Shown here piece after piece: positions 9,409 through 26,844 of a DNA stretch of 64,000 nucleotides. Where the stretch lies: assembly GCA_903886275.1 (NCBI GenBank), contig CAISLN010000119.1, forward strand, positions 1 through 64,000, given 5' to 3'. Positions within the stretch are counted from its first letter, which is position 1; each line of letters starts with the position of its first letter. The DNA comes from an uncultured beta proteobacterium. GTDB lineage: Bacteria; Pseudomonadota; Gammaproteobacteria; Burkholderiales; Burkholderiaceae_C. Below the pieces are notes generated by a model. It had not been told where the DNA came from. It made no database searches and saw nothing but the letters and a program-made list of their open reading frames with translations. Position numbers and translations under genes: made by a program.

Positions 9409-10749
9409 ATGGATGTCTTGCTGCAAATTGCCATTATCCTGATCTGCCTTTTTTACGGCGCCCGAAAGGGCGGTGTGGCGCTGGGCCTCTTGGGTGGCAT
9501 TGGTATTGTCGTGCTGGCCTTTGTCTTCAAGCTCGCACCGGGTAAGCCGCCGGTGGATGTGATGCTGACCATCATCGCCGTCGTGGCGGCATCGGCGACG
9601 CTGCAGGCCTCGGGCGGTTTGGAGGTGATTTTGCAGGGGGCCGAAAAGCTGCTGCGGCGCAATCCCAAATATGTCTCCATCCTGGCGCCGTTCACCACCT
9701 GCGTGCTCACCATGCTGTGCGGCACAGGCCATGTGGTCTACACCATGCTGCCCATTATTTACGACATCGCCATCAAGAACGACATCCGGCCCGAGCGCCC
9801 GATGGCGGCCTCTTCGATTGCCAGCCAGATGGGTATTTTGGCCAGCCCGGTGTCGGTGGCCGTCGTGTCCTTGGTGGCCTTTCTGGCCAAGGTGCCCGTC
9901 AACGGCCATGTGATCGACTTTATCCAGTTGCTCTCCATCACCATCCCAGCGACCCTTGCCGGCGTGCTGATGATAGGCATCTTCAGCTGGTTTCGCGGCA
10001 AGGAACTCAAGGACGATGTGGACTTTCAAAAGCGCATTGCCGACCCGGTGCAGCGCCAGAACATCTATGGCGAAAGCAGCTCCCTGTTGGGCAAGACGCT
10101 GTCGCGCAGCCAGTGGACAGCGATGTGGATTTTCATAGGCTCGATTGCTGTGGTGGCGCTTTTGGGCGCCTTTCAGGACCTGCGCCCACTGGTGGGCGGC
10201 AAGCCCCTGTCCATGGTGCTGACGATACAGATGTTCATGCTCTTCGCCGGTGCGCTGATGATTGTGTTTACCAAGACCGACCCCGGCAGCATTGGCAAGA
10301 CCGAGGTCTTCAGGGCCGGCATGGTGGCGGTGGTGGCGGTGTTCGGCATTGCCTGGATGGCCGATACCGTGTTTGAGGCCAATCTGCCCCAGCTCAAGGC
10401 CACGCTGTCGGAGATGGTGAAGACCCAGCCCTGGACCTATGCCATCGCCCTGTTGCTGGTGTCCAAGCTGGTCAACTCTCAGGCAGCGGCCATCAGCGCC
10501 ATGGTGCCGGTAGGCCTGGCCATTGGCGTGCCGCCCGGCTACATCGTGGCCTTTGCGGCTGCGTCCTACGGTTACTACATCCTGCCCACCTACCCGAGTG
10601 ACCTGGCGGCCATTCAGTTTGACCGCTCAGGCACCACCCACATCGGCAAGTACGTGATCAACCACAGCTTTATTGCGCCAGGGCTGATCGGTGTGGGCAC
10701 CTCCTGTCTGGCGGGCTACTTCCTGGCCGCCGCCAACGGCCTGGTTTAA
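9409..10749 (+). CDS. dcuB: anaerobic C4-dicarboxylate transporter, DcuB type
   Basis: [84 protein letters not shown] closely match remembered E. coli DcuB. Confidence 0.93.
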   Translation: MDVLLQIAIILICLFYGARKGGVALGLLGGIGIVVLAFVFKLAPGKPPVDVMLTIIAVVAASATLQASGGLEVILQGAEKLLRRNPKYVSILAPFTTCVLTMLCGTGHVVYTMLPIIYDIAIKNDIRPERPMAASSIASQMGILASPVSVAVVSLVAFLAKVPVNGHVIDFIQLLSITIPATLAGVLMIGIFSWFRGKELKDDVDFQKRIADPVQRQNIYGESSSLLGKTLSRSQWTAMWIFIGSIAVVALLGAFQDLRPLVGGKPLSMVLTIQMFMLFAGALMIVFTKTDPGSIGKTEVFRAGMVAVVAVFGIAWMADTVFEANLPQLKATLSEMVKTQPWTYAIALLLVSKLVNSQAAAISAMVPVGLAIGVPPGYIVAFAAASYGYYILPTYPSDLAAIQFDRSGTTHIGKYVINHSFIAPGLIGVGTSCLAGYFLAAANGLV

Positions 10750-10755
10750 GGACGC

Positions 10756-13239
10756 TCAGCCTTCGATCTCGAGCGAGGGGCTGCGCCAGATCTTCTCGGC
10801 ATACTCCCCAATCGTGCGGTCCGACGAGAAGGGGCCCATGGCCGCCACATTGCGCAGGGCCATGATGGCCCAGGCCTGCGGGTCCAGGTAGGCCGCGTCC
10901 ACCTTCGCCTGCGCCGCCATGTAGCTGGCGTAATCGCCCAGCAGCAGGTAATGGTCACCCCAGGTCACCAGCGCATCAAAGATGGCCTGGTAGCGCTCGG
11001 GCTCTTCGCGGTTGAACAGGCCGCTGCGAATCGCATTCAGCGTGGCGGCCAGCTCCGAGTTTTGTTCGACGATGACGGAGGGGCGGTAGCCGGCGGCGCG
11101 GGTGGCCGCCACTTCCGGTGTGGTCATGCCGAAGATGAAGATGTTGTCCGCACCCACGTTCTGCAGGATTTCCACATTAGCGCCGTCCAGCGTGCCAATG
11201 GTGAGCGCACCATTGAGCGACAGCTTCATGTTGCCGGTGCCCGAGGCTTCGGTGCCGGCCGTGGAGATCTGTTCTGAGAGGTCGGCCGATGGAATGATGA
11301 TCTCGGCCAGGCTGACGCTGTAGTTAGGGATGAACACCACCTTGAGCTTGTTCCCCACACGTGGGTCGTTGTTGACCAGTTTGGCCACATCGTTGATGAG
11401 ACGGATGATGAGCTTGGCCATGTGGTAGGCCGAGGCAGCCTTGCCGGCAAAGATCACCACGCGTGGCACGACCACCGCCTCCGGGTTGTTGATGATGTGC
11501 AGGTAGCGGGTGACCACATGCAGCACATTGAGCAACTGGCGCTTGTATTCGTGTATGCGCTTGACCTGCACGTCAAACAGGGCGTCGGTGGGGATCTCCA
11601 GGTCCATATGGCTTTTTACCCAGGCGGCCAGGCGGCGCTTGTTGAACAGCTTGGCCTGCTGGAAGCCGGTAATCACCTTCTCTTGGGTGAGCAGCGGTGC
11701 CAATTCCTTTAGTTGCGTCAGGTCGCGGCGCCAGCCGCTGCCAATATGTTTGTCCAGCAGCGCGCTCAAGGCCGGATTGGCCTGGGCCAGCCAACGCCTG
11801 GGCGTGATGCCATTGGTCTTGTTGTTGAAGCGCTCGGGCCAGAGGCGGGCAAAGTCGCTGAAGATGGATTCCTTCATCAGCTCCGAGTGCAGGGCCGACA
11901 CGCCGTTGATGCTGTGGCTGGTTAGCACGGCCAAGTAGGCCATGCGCACGCGGCGGTCGCCATGCTCGTCCACCAGGGATACCTTTTGCAGCATGCTGGC
12001 GTTGACGCCGGCCTGTGCCAAGCCGGTCAGGAACTGGGCGTTGATGTCATAAATGATTTGCAGGTGGCGCGGCAAAATGCGCTCCATCATCTTCACCGGC
12101 CAGGTCTCCAGCGCCTCGTGCATCAGCGTGTGGTTGGTGTACGAGAACACGCGCTGGCATAGGCGCCAGGCGTCGGCCCAGGGCAGGTGGTGCTCGTCGA
12201 GCAGCAGGCGCATCATTTCCGGAATGGCCAGCACCGGGTGCGTGTCATTGAGGTGGATGCTGACCTTGTCGGGCAGCTCCTCAAAGCCTTCGTGGCAGCT
12301 GGTAAAGCGGCGCAGCAGGTCTTGCACGCTGGCGCTGCAAAAGAAGTATTCCTGGTGCAGGCGCAGTTCGCGTCCGGAGTCGGTGGAGTCATCGGGATAG
12401 AGCACGCGCGACACGTTCTCGCTGTGGTTCTTGCTCTCCACCGCCGCAAAGTAATTGCCACGGTTGAAGGCGCCCAGGTCAATCTCTTGTGTCGCCTTGG
12501 CGGACCACAGTCGCAGGGTGTTGGTGGCCATGGTGTCGTAGCCGGGGATGATGGTGTCATAGGCCATGGCCTGCACATCATGCGAATCGACCCAGTGGTA
12601 GACATCGCCCTCCTTGACCACGCGCCCACCAAAGCGCACGCGGTAATTCACCTCGGGGCGGGCAAATTCCCAGGGGTTGCCGTGGGTCAGCCAGTAGTCC
12701 GGCACCTCGACTTGGTTGCCGTCCACAATGGTCTGGCGAAACATACCGTACTCGTAGCGGATGCCGTAGCCAAAGCCTGGAATATTCAGCGTGGCCATGG
12801 AGTCCAGAAAGCAGGCGGCCAGCCGTCCCAAACCGCCATTGCCCAGGGCTGCATCGGGCTCCAGTTCGGTCAGTGCGTCCATGTCCACGCCAAAGTCGAG
12901 CAGGGCCTGGCGCACGCGGTCGCGCAGTCCCAAGGCCAGCATGGCGTTGCCAAAGGCGCGCCCGATCAGGAATTCCATCGACATGTAGTAGACGCGCTTG
13001 GCATCCTTGGCGTACTGGGTGCGCGTGGTCTTCATCCAGCGCTCCACCAGTTGGTCGCGCACGGCGTAGGCGGCGGCATTGAGCCAGTCTTCGGCGCGGG
13101 CCACCTTGGGGTCTTTGCCCACGGTGAACATCAGCTTGTTGGCGATGGCGCGCTTGAGAGACTCCAGATCGCGCCCTGGCGCGTCAAACGGAAAATCGGT
13201 ATTGGTAGTTGCAGCAGCTAAAGAGGGGTTGGTATTCAC
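10756..13239 (-). CDS. glgP: glycogen/maltodextrin phosphorylase
   Basis: [65 protein letters not shown] (PLP site). Confidence 0.96.
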   Translation of the reverse strand: MNTNPSLAAATTNTDFPFDAPGRDLESLKRAIANKLMFTVGKDPKVARAEDWLNAAAYAVRDQLVERWMKTTRTQYAKDAKRVYYMSMEFLIGRAFGNAMLALGLRDRVRQALLDFGVDMDALTELEPDAALGNGGLGRLAACFLDSMATLNIPGFGYGIRYEYGMFRQTIVDGNQVEVPDYWLTHGNPWEFARPEVNYRVRFGGRVVKEGDVYHWVDSHDVQAMAYDTIIPGYDTMATNTLRLWSAKATQEIDLGAFNRGNYFAAVESKNHSENVSRVLYPDDSTDSGRELRLHQEYFFCSASVQDLLRRFTSCHEGFEELPDKVSIHLNDTHPVLAIPEMMRLLLDEHHLPWADAWRLCQRVFSYTNHTLMHEALETWPVKMMERILPRHLQIIYDINAQFLTGLAQAGVNASMLQKVSLVDEHGDRRVRMAYLAVLTSHSINGVSALHSELMKESIFSDFARLWPERFNNKTNGITPRRWLAQANPALSALLDKHIGSGWRRDLTQLKELAPLLTQEKVITGFQQAKLFNKRRLAAWVKSHMDLEIPTDALFDVQVKRIHEYKRQLLNVLHVVTRYLHIINNPEAVVVPRVVIFAGKAASAYHMAKLIIRLINDVAKLVNNDPRVGNKLKVVFIPNYSVSLAEIIIPSADLSEQISTAGTEASGTGNMKLSLNGALTIGTLDGANVEILQNVGADNIFIFGMTTPEVAATRAAGYRPSVIVEQNSELAATLNAIRSGLFNREEPERYQAIFDALVTWGDHYLLLGDYASYMAAQAKVDAAYLDPQAWAIMALRNVAAMGPFSSDRTIGEYAEKIWRSPSLEIEG

Positions 13240-14699
13240 ATCAAACTTTGGTAGAGGTGGGTGTATTGCTGGGCGGCGGTCGCCCAGTCAAACGCAATTC
13301 GCATGCCAGTCTGGCGAACACGGTTCCAGTCGGAGCGCCTGCGGTACAAGGCGAAGGCGCGTCGCACGGCGCGACCATAGTCGGACGCGTCGAAGCTATC
13401 AAACACAAAACCGGTAGCCGTCTGGTCCTCCAAGGTTTCCAGATCGGTGTCTGTCACCGTGTCGGCAAGTCCCCCCACACGGCGCACCAGTGGCAAGCTG
13501 CCGTATTTTAGTCCGTACATCTGGGTCAGGCCGCAGGGCTCGAAACGCGAGGGCACCAGGGTCACATCGCTGGCGGCAAAAATGCGGTGTGCCAGGTCTT
13601 CGTCGTAGCCCAGTTTAAAGGCCACTTGGTTCGGATGGGCCTTGGCCTGCAGGGTGAAGGCCTGCTCCAGCTGCGTATCGCCATTGCCCAGCACCATCAA
13701 CTGACCGCCGCGCGAAAGAATCTCCTGAAGGCCTCCCAGCACCAGGGGCAGGCCCTTTTGCTCGGTCAGGCGGCTGACCACGGTGAACAGTGGCGCATCG
13801 GAGTCCACCGTCAGTCCAAATGCGGTTTGCAGGGCGGCCTTGTTGCGCGCCTTGCCGGTGAGATTGCGCACATCGTAGCGGTGCTGCAAAAGGCGGTCGG
13901 TGGCCGGGTCCCAGACCTTGTCGTCCACCGCGTTGAGAATGCCGCTTAAGGCTCCGGCGCGCCCGCGCAGCAGCCCGTCTAGGCCGCAGCCCTGCTCCGG
14001 CGTCTGGATTTCACGCGCATAGCTAGGGCTCACGGTGGTGATGTGGCTGGCGTAAGACAGGCCCGCCTTCATGAAAGAAATCTGGCCGAAATACTCCATG
14101 CCGCCCACGCTAAACACATGGTCGGGCAGTCCCAGATCGCTGAAGTTCTGCGGCCAAAAAATACCCTGGTAGGCCAGGTTGTGGATGGTGTGCACGCTGG
14201 GCACGCGTGGGCCTTGGCCCGCGTTCCATACCGCCAGGCAGACCGGCGCCAGGCCGCAATGCCAGTCATGGCTGTGCACCAGGTCGGCGCGCCAGTGCGT
14301 ATCGAGGCCGTGCGCCAGATGCGCTGCAGCCCATCCCAGCGCCGCAAAACGCCGGTGGTTGTCGGCATAGGGATGCTTGTTGGCGTCTTCATAGGGGTTG
14401 CCCGGGCGATCATACAAAGCCGGTGCGACCAGCACATAGGCATAGACGGTGTGAACACCTTGGCTAACGGCAGGCAGCGCGCCAAACAGCACCTCCACCG
14501 ATTCGCCCCAGGGCGTGCCAAAAGCGCCCACCCGCACCGGGTCCTGCAGGCCTGCCAGGATGGCCGGAAAACCGGGCAGCAGCACCCTTGCGTCGCAGCC
14601 CTGGGCCAGCAAGGCGGTCGGCAGGGCGCCGGCTATATCGGCTAGCCCGCCGGTTTTCAACAAAGGGAAGATTTCGGCACTGACCTGCAAGATTCGCAT
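13236..14699 (-). CDS. glgA: glycogen synthase (ADP-glucose)
   Basis: [76 protein letters not shown] overlap with glgP. Confidence 0.96.
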   Translation of the reverse strand: MRILQVSAEIFPLLKTGGLADIAGALPTALLAQGCDARVLLPGFPAILAGLQDPVRVGAFGTPWGESVEVLFGALPAVSQGVHTVYAYVLVAPALYDRPGNPYEDANKHPYADNHRRFAALGWAAAHLAHGLDTHWRADLVHSHDWHCGLAPVCLAVWNAGQGPRVPSVHTIHNLAYQGIFWPQNFSDLGLPDHVFSVGGMEYFGQISFMKAGLSYASHITTVSPSYAREIQTPEQGCGLDGLLRGRAGALSGILNAVDDKVWDPATDRLLQHRYDVRNLTGKARNKAALQTAFGLTVDSDAPLFTVVSRLTEQKGLPLVLGGLQEILSRGGQLMVLGNGDTQLEQAFTLQAKAHPNQVAFKLGYDEDLAHRIFAASDVTLVPSRFEPCGLTQMYGLKYGSLPLVRRVGGLADTVTDTDLETLEDQTATGFVFDSFDASDYGRAVRRAFALYRRRSDWNRVRQTGMRIAFDWATAAQQYTHLYQSLM

Positions 14700-14728
14700 A
14701 GGTTCGGGGTTCTCGTTGGTTGCTCGGT

Positions 14729-16030
14729 TTATGGGGTCAAGCGGTTGATCATGTCGCGGGTGACCAGCACCACACCATTTTCGGTGCGCTCGAAACGCGC
14801 CGCATCCGCCACCGGATCTTCGCCGATGACCAGACCCTCTGGAAGCGAGCAGTTGCGGTCCAGCACGACCCGGCTCAGGCGGCAGCCGCGCCCTATGGTG
14901 ACATCGGGCAGTATCACCGCCTGGTCGATCACGCAGTAGGAGTGGACGCGCACGCTGGAGAACAGCACCGAGTTGCTGACGATAGAGCCCGACACAATGC
15001 ATCCGCCCGAGACCATGGTGTTGATGGTCTGGCCGTGCTTGCCCTCGGCGTCCTGCACAAACTTGGCGGGGGGAAGCTGGCGCTGGCTGGTCCAGATCGG
15101 CCAGCTGGTGTCGTAGATGTCGAGTTCGGGTGTGACCGAGGCCAGGTCCAGATTGGCCGCCCAAAAGGCGTCAATGGTACCCACGTCGCGCCAGTAGGGT
15201 GCCGCCTCTGGGGTCGAGGATACGCAGGACATAGAGAAGGGGTGGGCCATGGCCCGGCCCTCGGCTACCACCAGGGGAATCACGTCCTTGCCGAAGTCGT
15301 GGCTGGAGCTGGGGTTGGCAATATCGGCGTCCAGCAAGGCATACAGGTAGTTGGCGTTGAAAATATAAATGCCCATGCTGGCCAGGGATACGGCGTCATT
15401 GCCGGGCATGGGCGGCGGGTTGGAGGGCTTCTCAATAAACGCGATGATCTTGCGCTCATCGTCCACCGCCATCACGCCAAAGGCCGAGGCCTCGTCGCGC
15501 GGCACCTCGATGCAGCCCACGGTGCAGCCCGCGCCGCTGCGCACATGGTCGGCCAGCATCAGCGAGTAGTCCATTTTGTAGACATGGTCGCCCGCCAACA
15601 CCACGATGAATTCCGGGTTGCTGCCCTGGATGATGTCGATGTTTTGGTAAATGGCGTCTGCCGTGCCGCGGTACCAATGCTCTTCATTGACGCGTTGCTG
15701 GGCCGGCAGCAGGTCCACCATTTCATTGAGCTCGGCGCGCAAAAAGCTCCAGCCGCGCTGCAGATGGCGCAACAGCGAGTGCGACTTGTACTGGGTGATG
15801 ACGCCAATGCGGCGAATGCCCGAGTTGACGCAGTTGGACAGTGCAAAGTCGATGATGCGGAACTTGCCGCCAAAGTAAACGGCAGGCTTGGCGCGCTTGT
15901 CGGTCAACTGCTTCAGCCGTGAGCCACGTCCCCCAGCCAGCACCAGGGCAATGGTGCGGCGTACCAGCATATGGGGCTGCATGTGGCGTTCCGCCTGGGC
16001 GTGGGGTCCGGTGGATTCCCTTAAGTTCAT
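14729..16030 (-). CDS. glgC: glucose-1-phosphate adenylyltransferase
   Basis: [50 protein letters not shown]. Confidence 0.97.
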   Translation of the reverse strand: MNLRESTGPHAQAERHMQPHMLVRRTIALVLAGGRGSRLKQLTDKRAKPAVYFGGKFRIIDFALSNCVNSGIRRIGVITQYKSHSLLRHLQRGWSFLRAELNEMVDLLPAQQRVNEEHWYRGTADAIYQNIDIIQGSNPEFIVVLAGDHVYKMDYSLMLADHVRSGAGCTVGCIEVPRDEASAFGVMAVDDERKIIAFIEKPSNPPPMPGNDAVSLASMGIYIFNANYLYALLDADIANPSSSHDFGKDVIPLVVAEGRAMAHPFSMSCVSSTPEAAPYWRDVGTIDAFWAANLDLASVTPELDIYDTSWPIWTSQRQLPPAKFVQDAEGKHGQTINTMVSGGCIVSGSIVSNSVLFSSVRVHSYCVIDQAVILPDVTIGRGCRLSRVVLDRNCSLPEGLVIGEDPVADAARFERTENGVVLVTRDMINRLTP

Positions 16031-16093
16031 GATGACTCCTTATGTGCGTAATGGTTGTTCTTGATGGCTTGACTAGTCGGGTGCGGGCCGGCC

Positions 16094-19838
<3,745 letters not shown>

Positions 19839-19841
19839 CCT

Positions 19842-22055
19842 TTAGTCGGCCCGCTGGGTCAGGATCACGGTGGCCAGCGGCGGCAGGGTCAGCACCAGCG
19901 ACTGGTGTTTGTGGTGGGCGCTGATGGAGTCGGTGTGCAAGCTGCCGTTGGCCAGGCCGCTGCCGCCATAGATGGACAGGTCGGAGTTGATGGTCTCTTC
20001 CCAATGACCGGCCCGGGGCACGCCTAAGCGAAAGCCATGGCGCGGCACCGGCGTGAAGTTGCACACCACCACGGCGCAGCTGCCGTCCGCGCCCCAGCGG
20101 GTAAAGGCCACCAGGCTTTGCGCCGCATCGTTGTGCGAAATCCATTCAAAGCCACCGGGCTTGACGTCTTGCTGGTGCAGCGCCGGGTAGGCCTGGTAGA
20201 CGCGGTTGAGGTCGCGCACCAGGCGCTGCACGCCGGCGTGCGCGCTCTGGCCTTCCAGATGCCAGGGCAGGCTGCCGGTGTCGGACCATTCGGTGGTCTG
20301 GGCCAGCTCGCAACCCATGAACAGCAGCTTTTTGCCCGGATAGCCCCACATAAAGCCGTACAGCGCGCGCAAGTTCGCAAAGCGCTGCCAGGGGTCGCCA
20401 GGCATCTTGTCGAACAGGGACTTCTTGCCATGCACCACCTCGTCGTGCGAGAGCGGCAGCACGAAGTTTTCGCTAAAGGCGTACATCAGCCCGAAGGTGA
20501 GCTGGTTTTGGTGGTGCTTGCGGTAGACCGGGTCCATGGCGGCGTACTGCAAGATGTCGTGCATCCAGCCCATGTTCCACTTGTAGTGAAAGCCCAGGCC
20601 GCCGCTTTGCAGATCGTCGCTGGGCGGGCGGCTGACTCCTGGGAAGGAGGTGGATTCTTCGGCCAATGTGATGGCGCCGGGGCGCTCGGTGCCGACAATA
20701 AAGTTCATGCGGCGCAGGAACTCGATGGCCTCCAGGTTTTCACGCCCGCCCCGGGCATTGGGAATCCATTGGCCTTCCTGGCGGCTGTAGTCGCGGTACA
20801 GCATGGAGGCCACGGCATCCACGCGCAGCCCGTCGATGCCAAAGCGCTCCAGCCAGAACAGCGCATTGCCGACCAGAAAGTTGCGCACCTCGGTGCGGCC
20901 GAAGTTGTAGATCAGCGTGTTCCAGTCCTGGTGAAAGCCTTCCTTGGGATCGGCGTATTCGTACAGGTGGGTGCCGTCAAATTCGGCCAGTCCGTGGGCG
21001 TCGCTGGGGAAATGGGCCGGCACCCAGTCCAGGATCACACCCAGACCGGCGTCGTGCGCGGCATCGACAAAATCGCGGAAGTCTTCCGGTGTGCCAAAGC
21101 GCGAGGTCGGCGAAAAAAGGCCCAGCGGCTGGTAGCCCCAGGAGCCGTCAAACGGGTGCTCGCTGATGGGCAGCAACTCCAGGTGGGTAAAGCCCATTTC
21201 CTTGGCATAGGGCACCAGGCTGTGGGCCAGCTCGCGGTAGCTCAGCCAGCGCCAGCCGTCCGCCTTGCGCCAAGAGCCCAGATGCACCTCGTAAATGCTC
21301 ATCGGCTTGTCAAACGCATTGGCTGCCGCGCGCTCGGGACGCATGGGCCTGCGGGGCATCAGCGGGTAGACCACGCTGGCGGTGTCCGGGCGCAGCTGCG
21401 ACTGGAAGGCATAGGGGTCGGCCTTGAGTGCAATCACACCATTGGCACCCAGGATCTCGAACTTGTAGATGTCGCCCTGCATCAGGCCGGGGATGAAGAT
21501 TTCCCAGACCCCGCATTCGCGGCGCAGGCGCATGGGGTGGCGCCGGCCATCCCACTGGTTGAAGCTGCCCACCACCGAGACGCGTTTGGCGTTCGGTGCC
21601 CAGACGGCGAAGCTCACGCCATCCACGCCGAGCATTTGCGTGAGGTGCGCGCCCAGGGCTTCAAAGGGTCGCTGGTGCGAGCCCTCGCCGAGCAGCCAGA
21701 CATCCATCTCTTGCAGCACAGCGGGGAAGCGGTAGGCGTCTTCGAGCACCTGCACATGGGGCGAGGTGCGCTCGGGTGCGGCGGCCCAAGTGACTTGCAG
21801 CAGGTAGTCAAAGCGCTGGCCGTCACCGGGGATCTGGCCACCAAAGACGGCACTGTCGGGGTAGGGCTTGAGGGTGGCGCGCTGGGCGCCGGTCTGGCGG
21901 TCCAGCACGGTCACCTGTTCGGCGCCGGGTAGCACGGCATGCACCCAGAGGGCACCTGCGTTTTCATGCATACCCAGGACGCTGAATGCATCGCCGTGGT
22001 CGGCCCGCATCAGTGCGGAAGTATCGTTCGCAGTCAACATGTTGTTCTTATCCAT
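19842..22055 (-). CDS. glgB: 1,4-alpha-glucan branching enzyme
   Basis: [71 protein letters not shown]. Confidence 0.97.
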   Translation of the reverse strand: MDKNNMLTANDTSALMRADHGDAFSVLGMHENAGALWVHAVLPGAEQVTVLDRQTGAQRATLKPYPDSAVFGGQIPGDGQRFDYLLQVTWAAAPERTSPHVQVLEDAYRFPAVLQEMDVWLLGEGSHQRPFEALGAHLTQMLGVDGVSFAVWAPNAKRVSVVGSFNQWDGRRHPMRLRRECGVWEIFIPGLMQGDIYKFEILGANGVIALKADPYAFQSQLRPDTASVVYPLMPRRPMRPERAAANAFDKPMSIYEVHLGSWRKADGWRWLSYRELAHSLVPYAKEMGFTHLELLPISEHPFDGSWGYQPLGLFSPTSRFGTPEDFRDFVDAAHDAGLGVILDWVPAHFPSDAHGLAEFDGTHLYEYADPKEGFHQDWNTLIYNFGRTEVRNFLVGNALFWLERFGIDGLRVDAVASMLYRDYSRQEGQWIPNARGGRENLEAIEFLRRMNFIVGTERPGAITLAEESTSFPGVSRPPSDDLQSGGLGFHYKWNMGWMHDILQYAAMDPVYRKHHQNQLTFGLMYAFSENFVLPLSHDEVVHGKKSLFDKMPGDPWQRFANLRALYGFMWGYPGKKLLFMGCELAQTTEWSDTGSLPWHLEGQSAHAGVQRLVRDLNRVYQAYPALHQQDVKPGGFEWISHNDAAQSLVAFTRWGADGSCAVVVCNFTPVPRHGFRLGVPRAGHWEETINSDLSIYGGSGLANGSLHTDSISAHHKHQSLVLTLPPLATVILTQRAD

Positions 22056-22153
22056 TCAAGTCAGACCAGTATGTTCGCGCATTGTTGGGCGCGGCCCTAG
22101 GCTAACCCTAATTGTTGCGCTAAGTCAGCAAAACGTTGGGGGTACGTAACTTT

Positions 22154-22720
22154 TTAGCGGCTGCGCCCGGCCCGGTACGAGGCCTTGTTGCTGATTTTGG
22201 CGCCCGAGCCGCCGCCCAGGCTGTCGGCAGCAGCCAGTCGCGCCATGGCCTTGCCGGCATGGGCGTGGGTAATGGCGATGCCCAGCGCATCGGCGGCATC
22301 GGTGCCGGGCAGGCCGCTCAAGCTCAGCAGGCGCTTGACCATCTCCTGGATCTGGCTTTTTTGCGCCCGCCCGTGGCCGGCCACGGCCTGCTTCATTTGC
22401 AGGGCGGTGTACTCGGCCACCGCCAGGTTCTGTGAGACCAGGGCAGTGATCAGTGCGCCACGCGCCTGGCCCAGCAGCAGGGTGGACTGGGGGTTGACGT
22501 TGACGAATACGATTTCCACCGCCGCGCAGTCCGGTTGGTAGCGCTGCACCACCTCGCCAATGCCATCAAACAAGACCTTGAGCCGCGCCGGCAGGGCATG
22601 GGTGTCCAGGTGCTGGGTGCTGATGGTGCCGCTTGCCACATAGCTCAGCAGGCCGCCGGCCTCGTCCACCACGCCAAACCCGGTGGTGCGCAGGCCGGGG
22701 TCAATACCAAGTATTCGCAT
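22154..22720 (-). CDS. ruvC: crossover junction endodeoxyribonuclease RuvC
   Basis: [41 protein letters not shown]; the longer ORF upstream is a shadow. Confidence 0.95.
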   Translation of the reverse strand: MRILGIDPGLRTTGFGVVDEAGGLLSYVASGTISTQHLDTHALPARLKVLFDGIGEVVQRYQPDCAAVEIVFVNVNPQSTLLLGQARGALITALVSQNLAVAEYTALQMKQAVAGHGRAQKSQIQEMVKRLLSLSGLPGTDAADALGIAITHAHAGKAMARLAAADSLGGGSGAKISNKASYRAGRSR

Positions 22721-22746
22721 CCGGGGATGATAGCGGGGGCATGGCC

Positions 22747-25700
22747 TCAGACTGCGGTTCGGGGTACCTGGGCGACGGCCTGCCAGGCTGCATCCACCTG
22801 CCAGCGCTGCAGCCATGCCGGCAGTTGGTCCACTGGCATGGGGCGGGCAATGCCATAGCCTTGGGCCAGTTCGCAGCCCAGGTCCATCAGGGTGCGGCCA
22901 TGCTCCAGCGTTTCCACACCCTCGGCGATGACACTGCGGTCGAGCTGGCGCATGATCCAGAGAATGCCGTCCAGGATGGAGCGGTGGTCGCGGTCCAGCA
23001 GCATGTCGCGCACAAAGCTCTGGTCGATCTTCACCGTGCGGATAGGCAGGCGCTTCAGATAGGTCAGCGACGAATAGCCGGTGCCAAAGTCGTCGAGTGC
23101 AAAGCCGACGCCGAGTTCGCCGCATTGCCCGATGAGGCGGCTCACCAGGTCCATGTCTTCCAGTGCACTGGTTTCCAGGATTTCCAGTTGCAGGCTGTGC
23201 GGTGGAAAAGCGGGGTACTCTGCCATGGCTTGCTGCAGGCGGTCGAAAAAATCGGCTTGCTGAAGTTGCATGGCGGAGATGTTGATGCTGATGGGCACCA
23301 GCGTGCCGCTCTGCTGCCACAGGGCCAGTTGCTGTAACGCTTGGCGAATCACCCATTCGCCCACAGCCACAGACAATGCGTGGTTTTCGATCAAGGGCAG
23401 GAAGTACGCGGGAGCCAGCAGTCCGTCCTGCGGGTGCATCCAGCGGATCAGCGCCTCCACGCCGACAAATTCGCGGCTGCGCATATTCACCTTGGGCTGG
23501 TAATAGAGCACAAATTCATCGGCTGCCAGTGCCTGGCGGATGCGCTCTAGGCTGGCATGGTGGCCGCGCACGATGACATCGTTCTCGGCATCAAACACGG
23601 CGAAGCGGTTCTTGCCCGATTGCTTGGCGTGGTACATCGCCTGGTCGGCCTGGCGCAGCAACTGCTCGGCATCCGTGGCACCGGCCTGCGGAAAATAGGT
23701 CACGCCTATGCTGGCAGACACCCGTAAGGACAAACTGTCCACCTGTACCGCTTGGGCTGCGGCCTGCAGCATGCGCTCCAACACCGGCACAGCGGCCTCC
23801 ACGCTTTCAAGATCGGTCAACACGGCGACAAATTCATCGCCGCCCAGCCGGGAAAAGGTATCGCCCTCGCGCAGACACAATGTCATTCGCTCGGCCAACT
23901 GCACCAGCAGATGGTCGCCCACGGCATGTCCATGCGCGTCATTGACAGCCTTGAAGCCGTCCAGGTCCAGATAGGCCACTGCCAGCTTGCGTGCGCGCCG
24001 CTCGGCGTGAATCAATCCCTGGGTTAAGCGGTCGGCCAACAGCAGGCGGTTGGGCAAGCGGGTCAGCATGTCAAAGTTCGCTAGGTGTTCCAGTTGCTTT
24101 TGGTGTTGGCGCACTGCGGTGACATCCGAGAACAGCATCACATAGTGCCGGGTGCGCCCCTGCTCATCGGCCACGGCGCTCATGGTCAGGGCGGCTACAA
24201 AGATGTCACCGTTCTTGCGACGCCCCAAGACCTCCCCATGCCACTGGGAATGTGCGCTGAGTTCGGACCACAGGGTGGCATAAAAAGCTGGGTCCTGCTG
24301 GTCCGAATGCAACAGAGCGGGCGGGCCGCCCAGTACCTCGTTGGCCTCGAAGCCGGTAATGCGCGTAAAGGATTGGTTGGCGTTGATGACCAGCGTATCT
24401 GCGCCACAGATCAGAATGGCTTCGCGCGAGTGGCCAAACACGCTGGCGGCCTGTATCAGTCTTTCGGCCTTGTTGCGTTCGGTGACATCGCGCGCCGCTG
24501 CAAACACACCGAGCACCATGCCATGGTCGTCGCGGTACACATTGGCGTTGTACAAAACCTCGGTCACATGGCCAGACACATGGCGTATGGCCAAGGGGTA
24601 ATCGGTGACAAAGCCGTTCTCAAAGGCGAGCCGATAGCCGGCGCGCGCACGCTCAGGCAGCGTGAAGTAGTTGGCGAAATCACTGCCCACCAAGGCGGTA
24701 CGGGCCAGGCCGGTCACTTTTTCCGTGGCCGAGTTCACGTCGGTAATCTGGCCCTCGGTATTGATGGTGACCAAGGGGTCCAGGCTGGCTTCGATCAGGC
24801 TGCGTGCGTAGTTGGAGGCGGCGCGTTCGGCCACGCGTTTGCGTTTACTCGCGCTCCAGGCTAGGGCCCCCGTGACCCCCAGGGCCAGGGCTGCGACGCC
24901 CAACCAGGGCATTGCGCGCCGCAGCGCGTCCCATAGTGAAAGAAGCGGATCGTTTTCGATAGTGATCCATTTGCGCGACAAGGCGTCTCTGTCACGCTGC
25001 GGTATGGCACTGAGGGCATCCACCATGAGCTCACGCAGCAGGGGCTCGTCCTTGCGCACCGCAAAGCGCAGGTCGTAGCTGTAATCAAAGCCGCTGGCCA
25101 CGCGCAGATTGGTGAACTTCTCCTGCTCAATGAAGTACGAGGCACTTGCCACATCCATGATGACGGCCTCTACCGCCCCGAAGGACAATTGGCGCATGCC
25201 CTCCAAGTCATCGGCAACCAGGGTCAACTCCATGGCCGGGAACTTCTGCTCCAGATAGCCCTGCACGCCATAGCCTTTGCCCACCGCCACGTTCTTGCCC
25301 AGATAGCCCTGTGGCCAGGGCCCCGGTTTGCTGCCGGACTTGACCAAAATGACGGTTGGCACCTGGATGTAGGGCGGGGTAAAAGCCAAAAAGCGGGAGC
25401 GCTCGGCGGTCTCTTTGAGTGAGGTCACAAGCTCCACATTCCCTTGTTGAACCTGCTCCAGGATGTGGCTCAGGTCTTGCGCCGGCAAGATCTGAAAGGG
25501 CCTTGGCATGTGCTGCTGCATCAGCTGGATCATGTCGGCTGACAGGCCCTGCCAGACCCCGTCTTGCATAAAGCTAAAGGGCGGGTAATTGGCCTCAGGG
25601 GCCACACGGATGGCGCTCTTGTGACTGGCAATCCAGGCTTCTTGTGCAGCGCTGCGTGGGGCGGAGGCAGCATCGCTGGCGCGCGCAAAAATGCAGAGCA

Positions 25701-25791
25701 GACAAAGTGCCGCCAGCATCGCCAGACGCCCAAGGTATCGCCAGCTTGGCAATGGAGCAAAAAGAGGGTCTGGCAAGGGCATACCGGGCAT
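22747..25791 (-). CDS. extracellular solute-binding family-3 sensor + PAS + GGDEF + EAL protein
   Basis: [29 protein letters not shown] (SBP_bac_3), PAS segments, [14 protein letters not shown] (I-site and active site), EALIRW...[17 protein letters not shown]. Confidence 0.92.
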   Translation of the reverse strand: MPGMPLPDPLFAPLPSWRYLGRLAMLAALCLLCIFARASDAASAPRSAAQEAWIASHKSAIRVAPEANYPPFSFMQDGVWQGLSADMIQLMQQHMPRPFQILPAQDLSHILEQVQQGNVELVTSLKETAERSRFLAFTPPYIQVPTVILVKSGSKPGPWPQGYLGKNVAVGKGYGVQGYLEQKFPAMELTLVADDLEGMRQLSFGAVEAVIMDVASASYFIEQEKFTNLRVASGFDYSYDLRFAVRKDEPLLRELMVDALSAIPQRDRDALSRKWITIENDPLLSLWDALRRAMPWLGVAALALGVTGALAWSASKRKRVAERAASNYARSLIEASLDPLVTINTEGQITDVNSATEKVTGLARTALVGSDFANYFTLPERARAGYRLAFENGFVTDYPLAIRHVSGHVTEVLYNANVYRDDHGMVLGVFAAARDVTERNKAERLIQAASVFGHSREAILICGADTLVINANQSFTRITGFEANEVLGGPPALLHSDQQDPAFYATLWSELSAHSQWHGEVLGRRKNGDIFVAALTMSAVADEQGRTRHYVMLFSDVTAVRQHQKQLEHLANFDMLTRLPNRLLLADRLTQGLIHAERRARKLAVAYLDLDGFKAVNDAHGHAVGDHLLVQLAERMTLCLREGDTFSRLGGDEFVAVLTDLESVEAAVPVLERMLQAAAQAVQVDSLSLRVSASIGVTYFPQAGATDAEQLLRQADQAMYHAKQSGKNRFAVFDAENDVIVRGHHASLERIRQALAADEFVLYYQPKVNMRSREFVGVEALIRWMHPQDGLLAPAYFLPLIENHALSVAVGEWVIRQALQQLALWQQSGTLVPISINISAMQLQQADFFDRLQQAMAEYPAFPPHSLQLEILETSALEDMDLVSRLIGQCGELGVGFALDDFGTGYSSLTYLKRLPIRTVKIDQSFVRDMLLDRDHRSILDGILWIMRQLDRSVIAEGVETLEHGRTLMDLGCELAQGYGIARPMPVDQLPAWLQRWQVDAAWQAVAQVPRTAV

Positions 25792-25852
25792 GAAGGTCCG
25801 TTTATTTGCCTTGATGGTGCCACAGTCTTTGACACCTGCGCAGCGCAAAACC

Positions 25853-26842
25853 CTACAAATTGAAGTACCAGCGCGCCGAGTGAAAGAACACCGGGGCTGC
25901 AAAGCACAGGGCGTCCACCCGGTCGAGCAGGCCGCCGGCACCGGTGATGGCGCGGCCTTGCTTGCCCCAGCTGGGAATGCCACGGTCGCGCTTGAGCGCC
26001 TTCATGACAAAGTGGCCCAGCGACCCGGCCAGGCAGGCGATGAAGGAGAAGGCAAAGGCGGTTCCCGGCACCCAGGGTGTGATGCCCGCCAGGGCCGCAC
26101 CAAACAGGCTGGCCACCAGCATGGCAATCCACCAACTGGCCCAGTGAAAGCTGCTACTGATGGCCGGTGCCACGGCCAGACGTTTGAGCCAGCGCCCCAC
26201 CAGATGCTGGGTGACCATGCAGACCTGCACCACCAGTACCAAGAAAAAAACCATGAAGGCGTTGCGGTGGTCGTAGTCGGGAAAGCGCAGCATCAAGAGC
26301 GCCGGCACATGGCTCATGCCGTAGATGCAAACCATGATGCCCCATTGCAGCTTGGCATTGCGCTCCAGAAAGTGCTGCGGGTCGTTGGCCAAGGCACTCA
26401 CCACCGGCAGCGCCAGAAACACATAGACCGGGATGAACACCGCAAACATGTCAAAGTGCCCGGCCCAGACCAGCCAGTACTGCAGCGGCAGCACGACAAA
26501 AAAGGCCAGCACCAGGCTGCGGTGGTCGCTGCGGCGTATGGGTGAGAGCGTCAGGAACTCGCGCAGCGAAAAGAACGAGACCAGGCCGAACAGGGTCAGC
26601 GCCACCCGGTCGCCCATCATCCAGCCCAGCCAGAAAACGCCGACCATCAACCAACTGCTGCGGATGATGCCGTTGATGCTGTCGAGCTGTGCGCGGCGCT
26701 GCGCGGCCTTTGCCTCATCGGGAAATTCCTTGATGGAGAAGACGAAGGCGCTCACGCTGGCCAGCAGCAGCAAGCCAAACACCAGCACAAACAGGGCACC
26801 TATTTGCTGTGTGGGGCTCAGGTTTTTCAGATAGAAGTACAT
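25853..26842 (-). CDS. phosphatidate cytidylyltransferase-like membrane protein
   Basis: polytopic; SSFHWASWWIAMLVASLFGAALAGITPWVPGTAFAFSFIACLAGSLGHFVMKALKRDRGIPSWG...GGLLDRVDAL (CdsA signature). Confidence 0.87.
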   Translation of the reverse strand: MYFYLKNLSPTQQIGALFVLVFGLLLLASVSAFVFSIKEFPDEAKAAQRRAQLDSINGIIRSSWLMVGVFWLGWMMGDRVALTLFGLVSFFSLREFLTLSPIRRSDHRSLVLAFFVVLPLQYWLVWAGHFDMFAVFIPVYVFLALPVVSALANDPQHFLERNAKLQWGIMVCIYGMSHVPALLMLRFPDYDHRNAFMVFFLVLVVQVCMVTQHLVGRWLKRLAVAPAISSSFHWASWWIAMLVASLFGAALAGITPWVPGTAFAFSFIACLAGSLGHFVMKALKRDRGIPSWGKQGRAITGAGGLLDRVDALCFAAPVFFHSARWYFNL

Positions 26843-26844
26843 GG

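Noticed and set aside
20037-21932. 631-aa plus-strand ORF opposite glgB
   Set aside because: Shadow of glgB, no recognisable domain, skewed composition.
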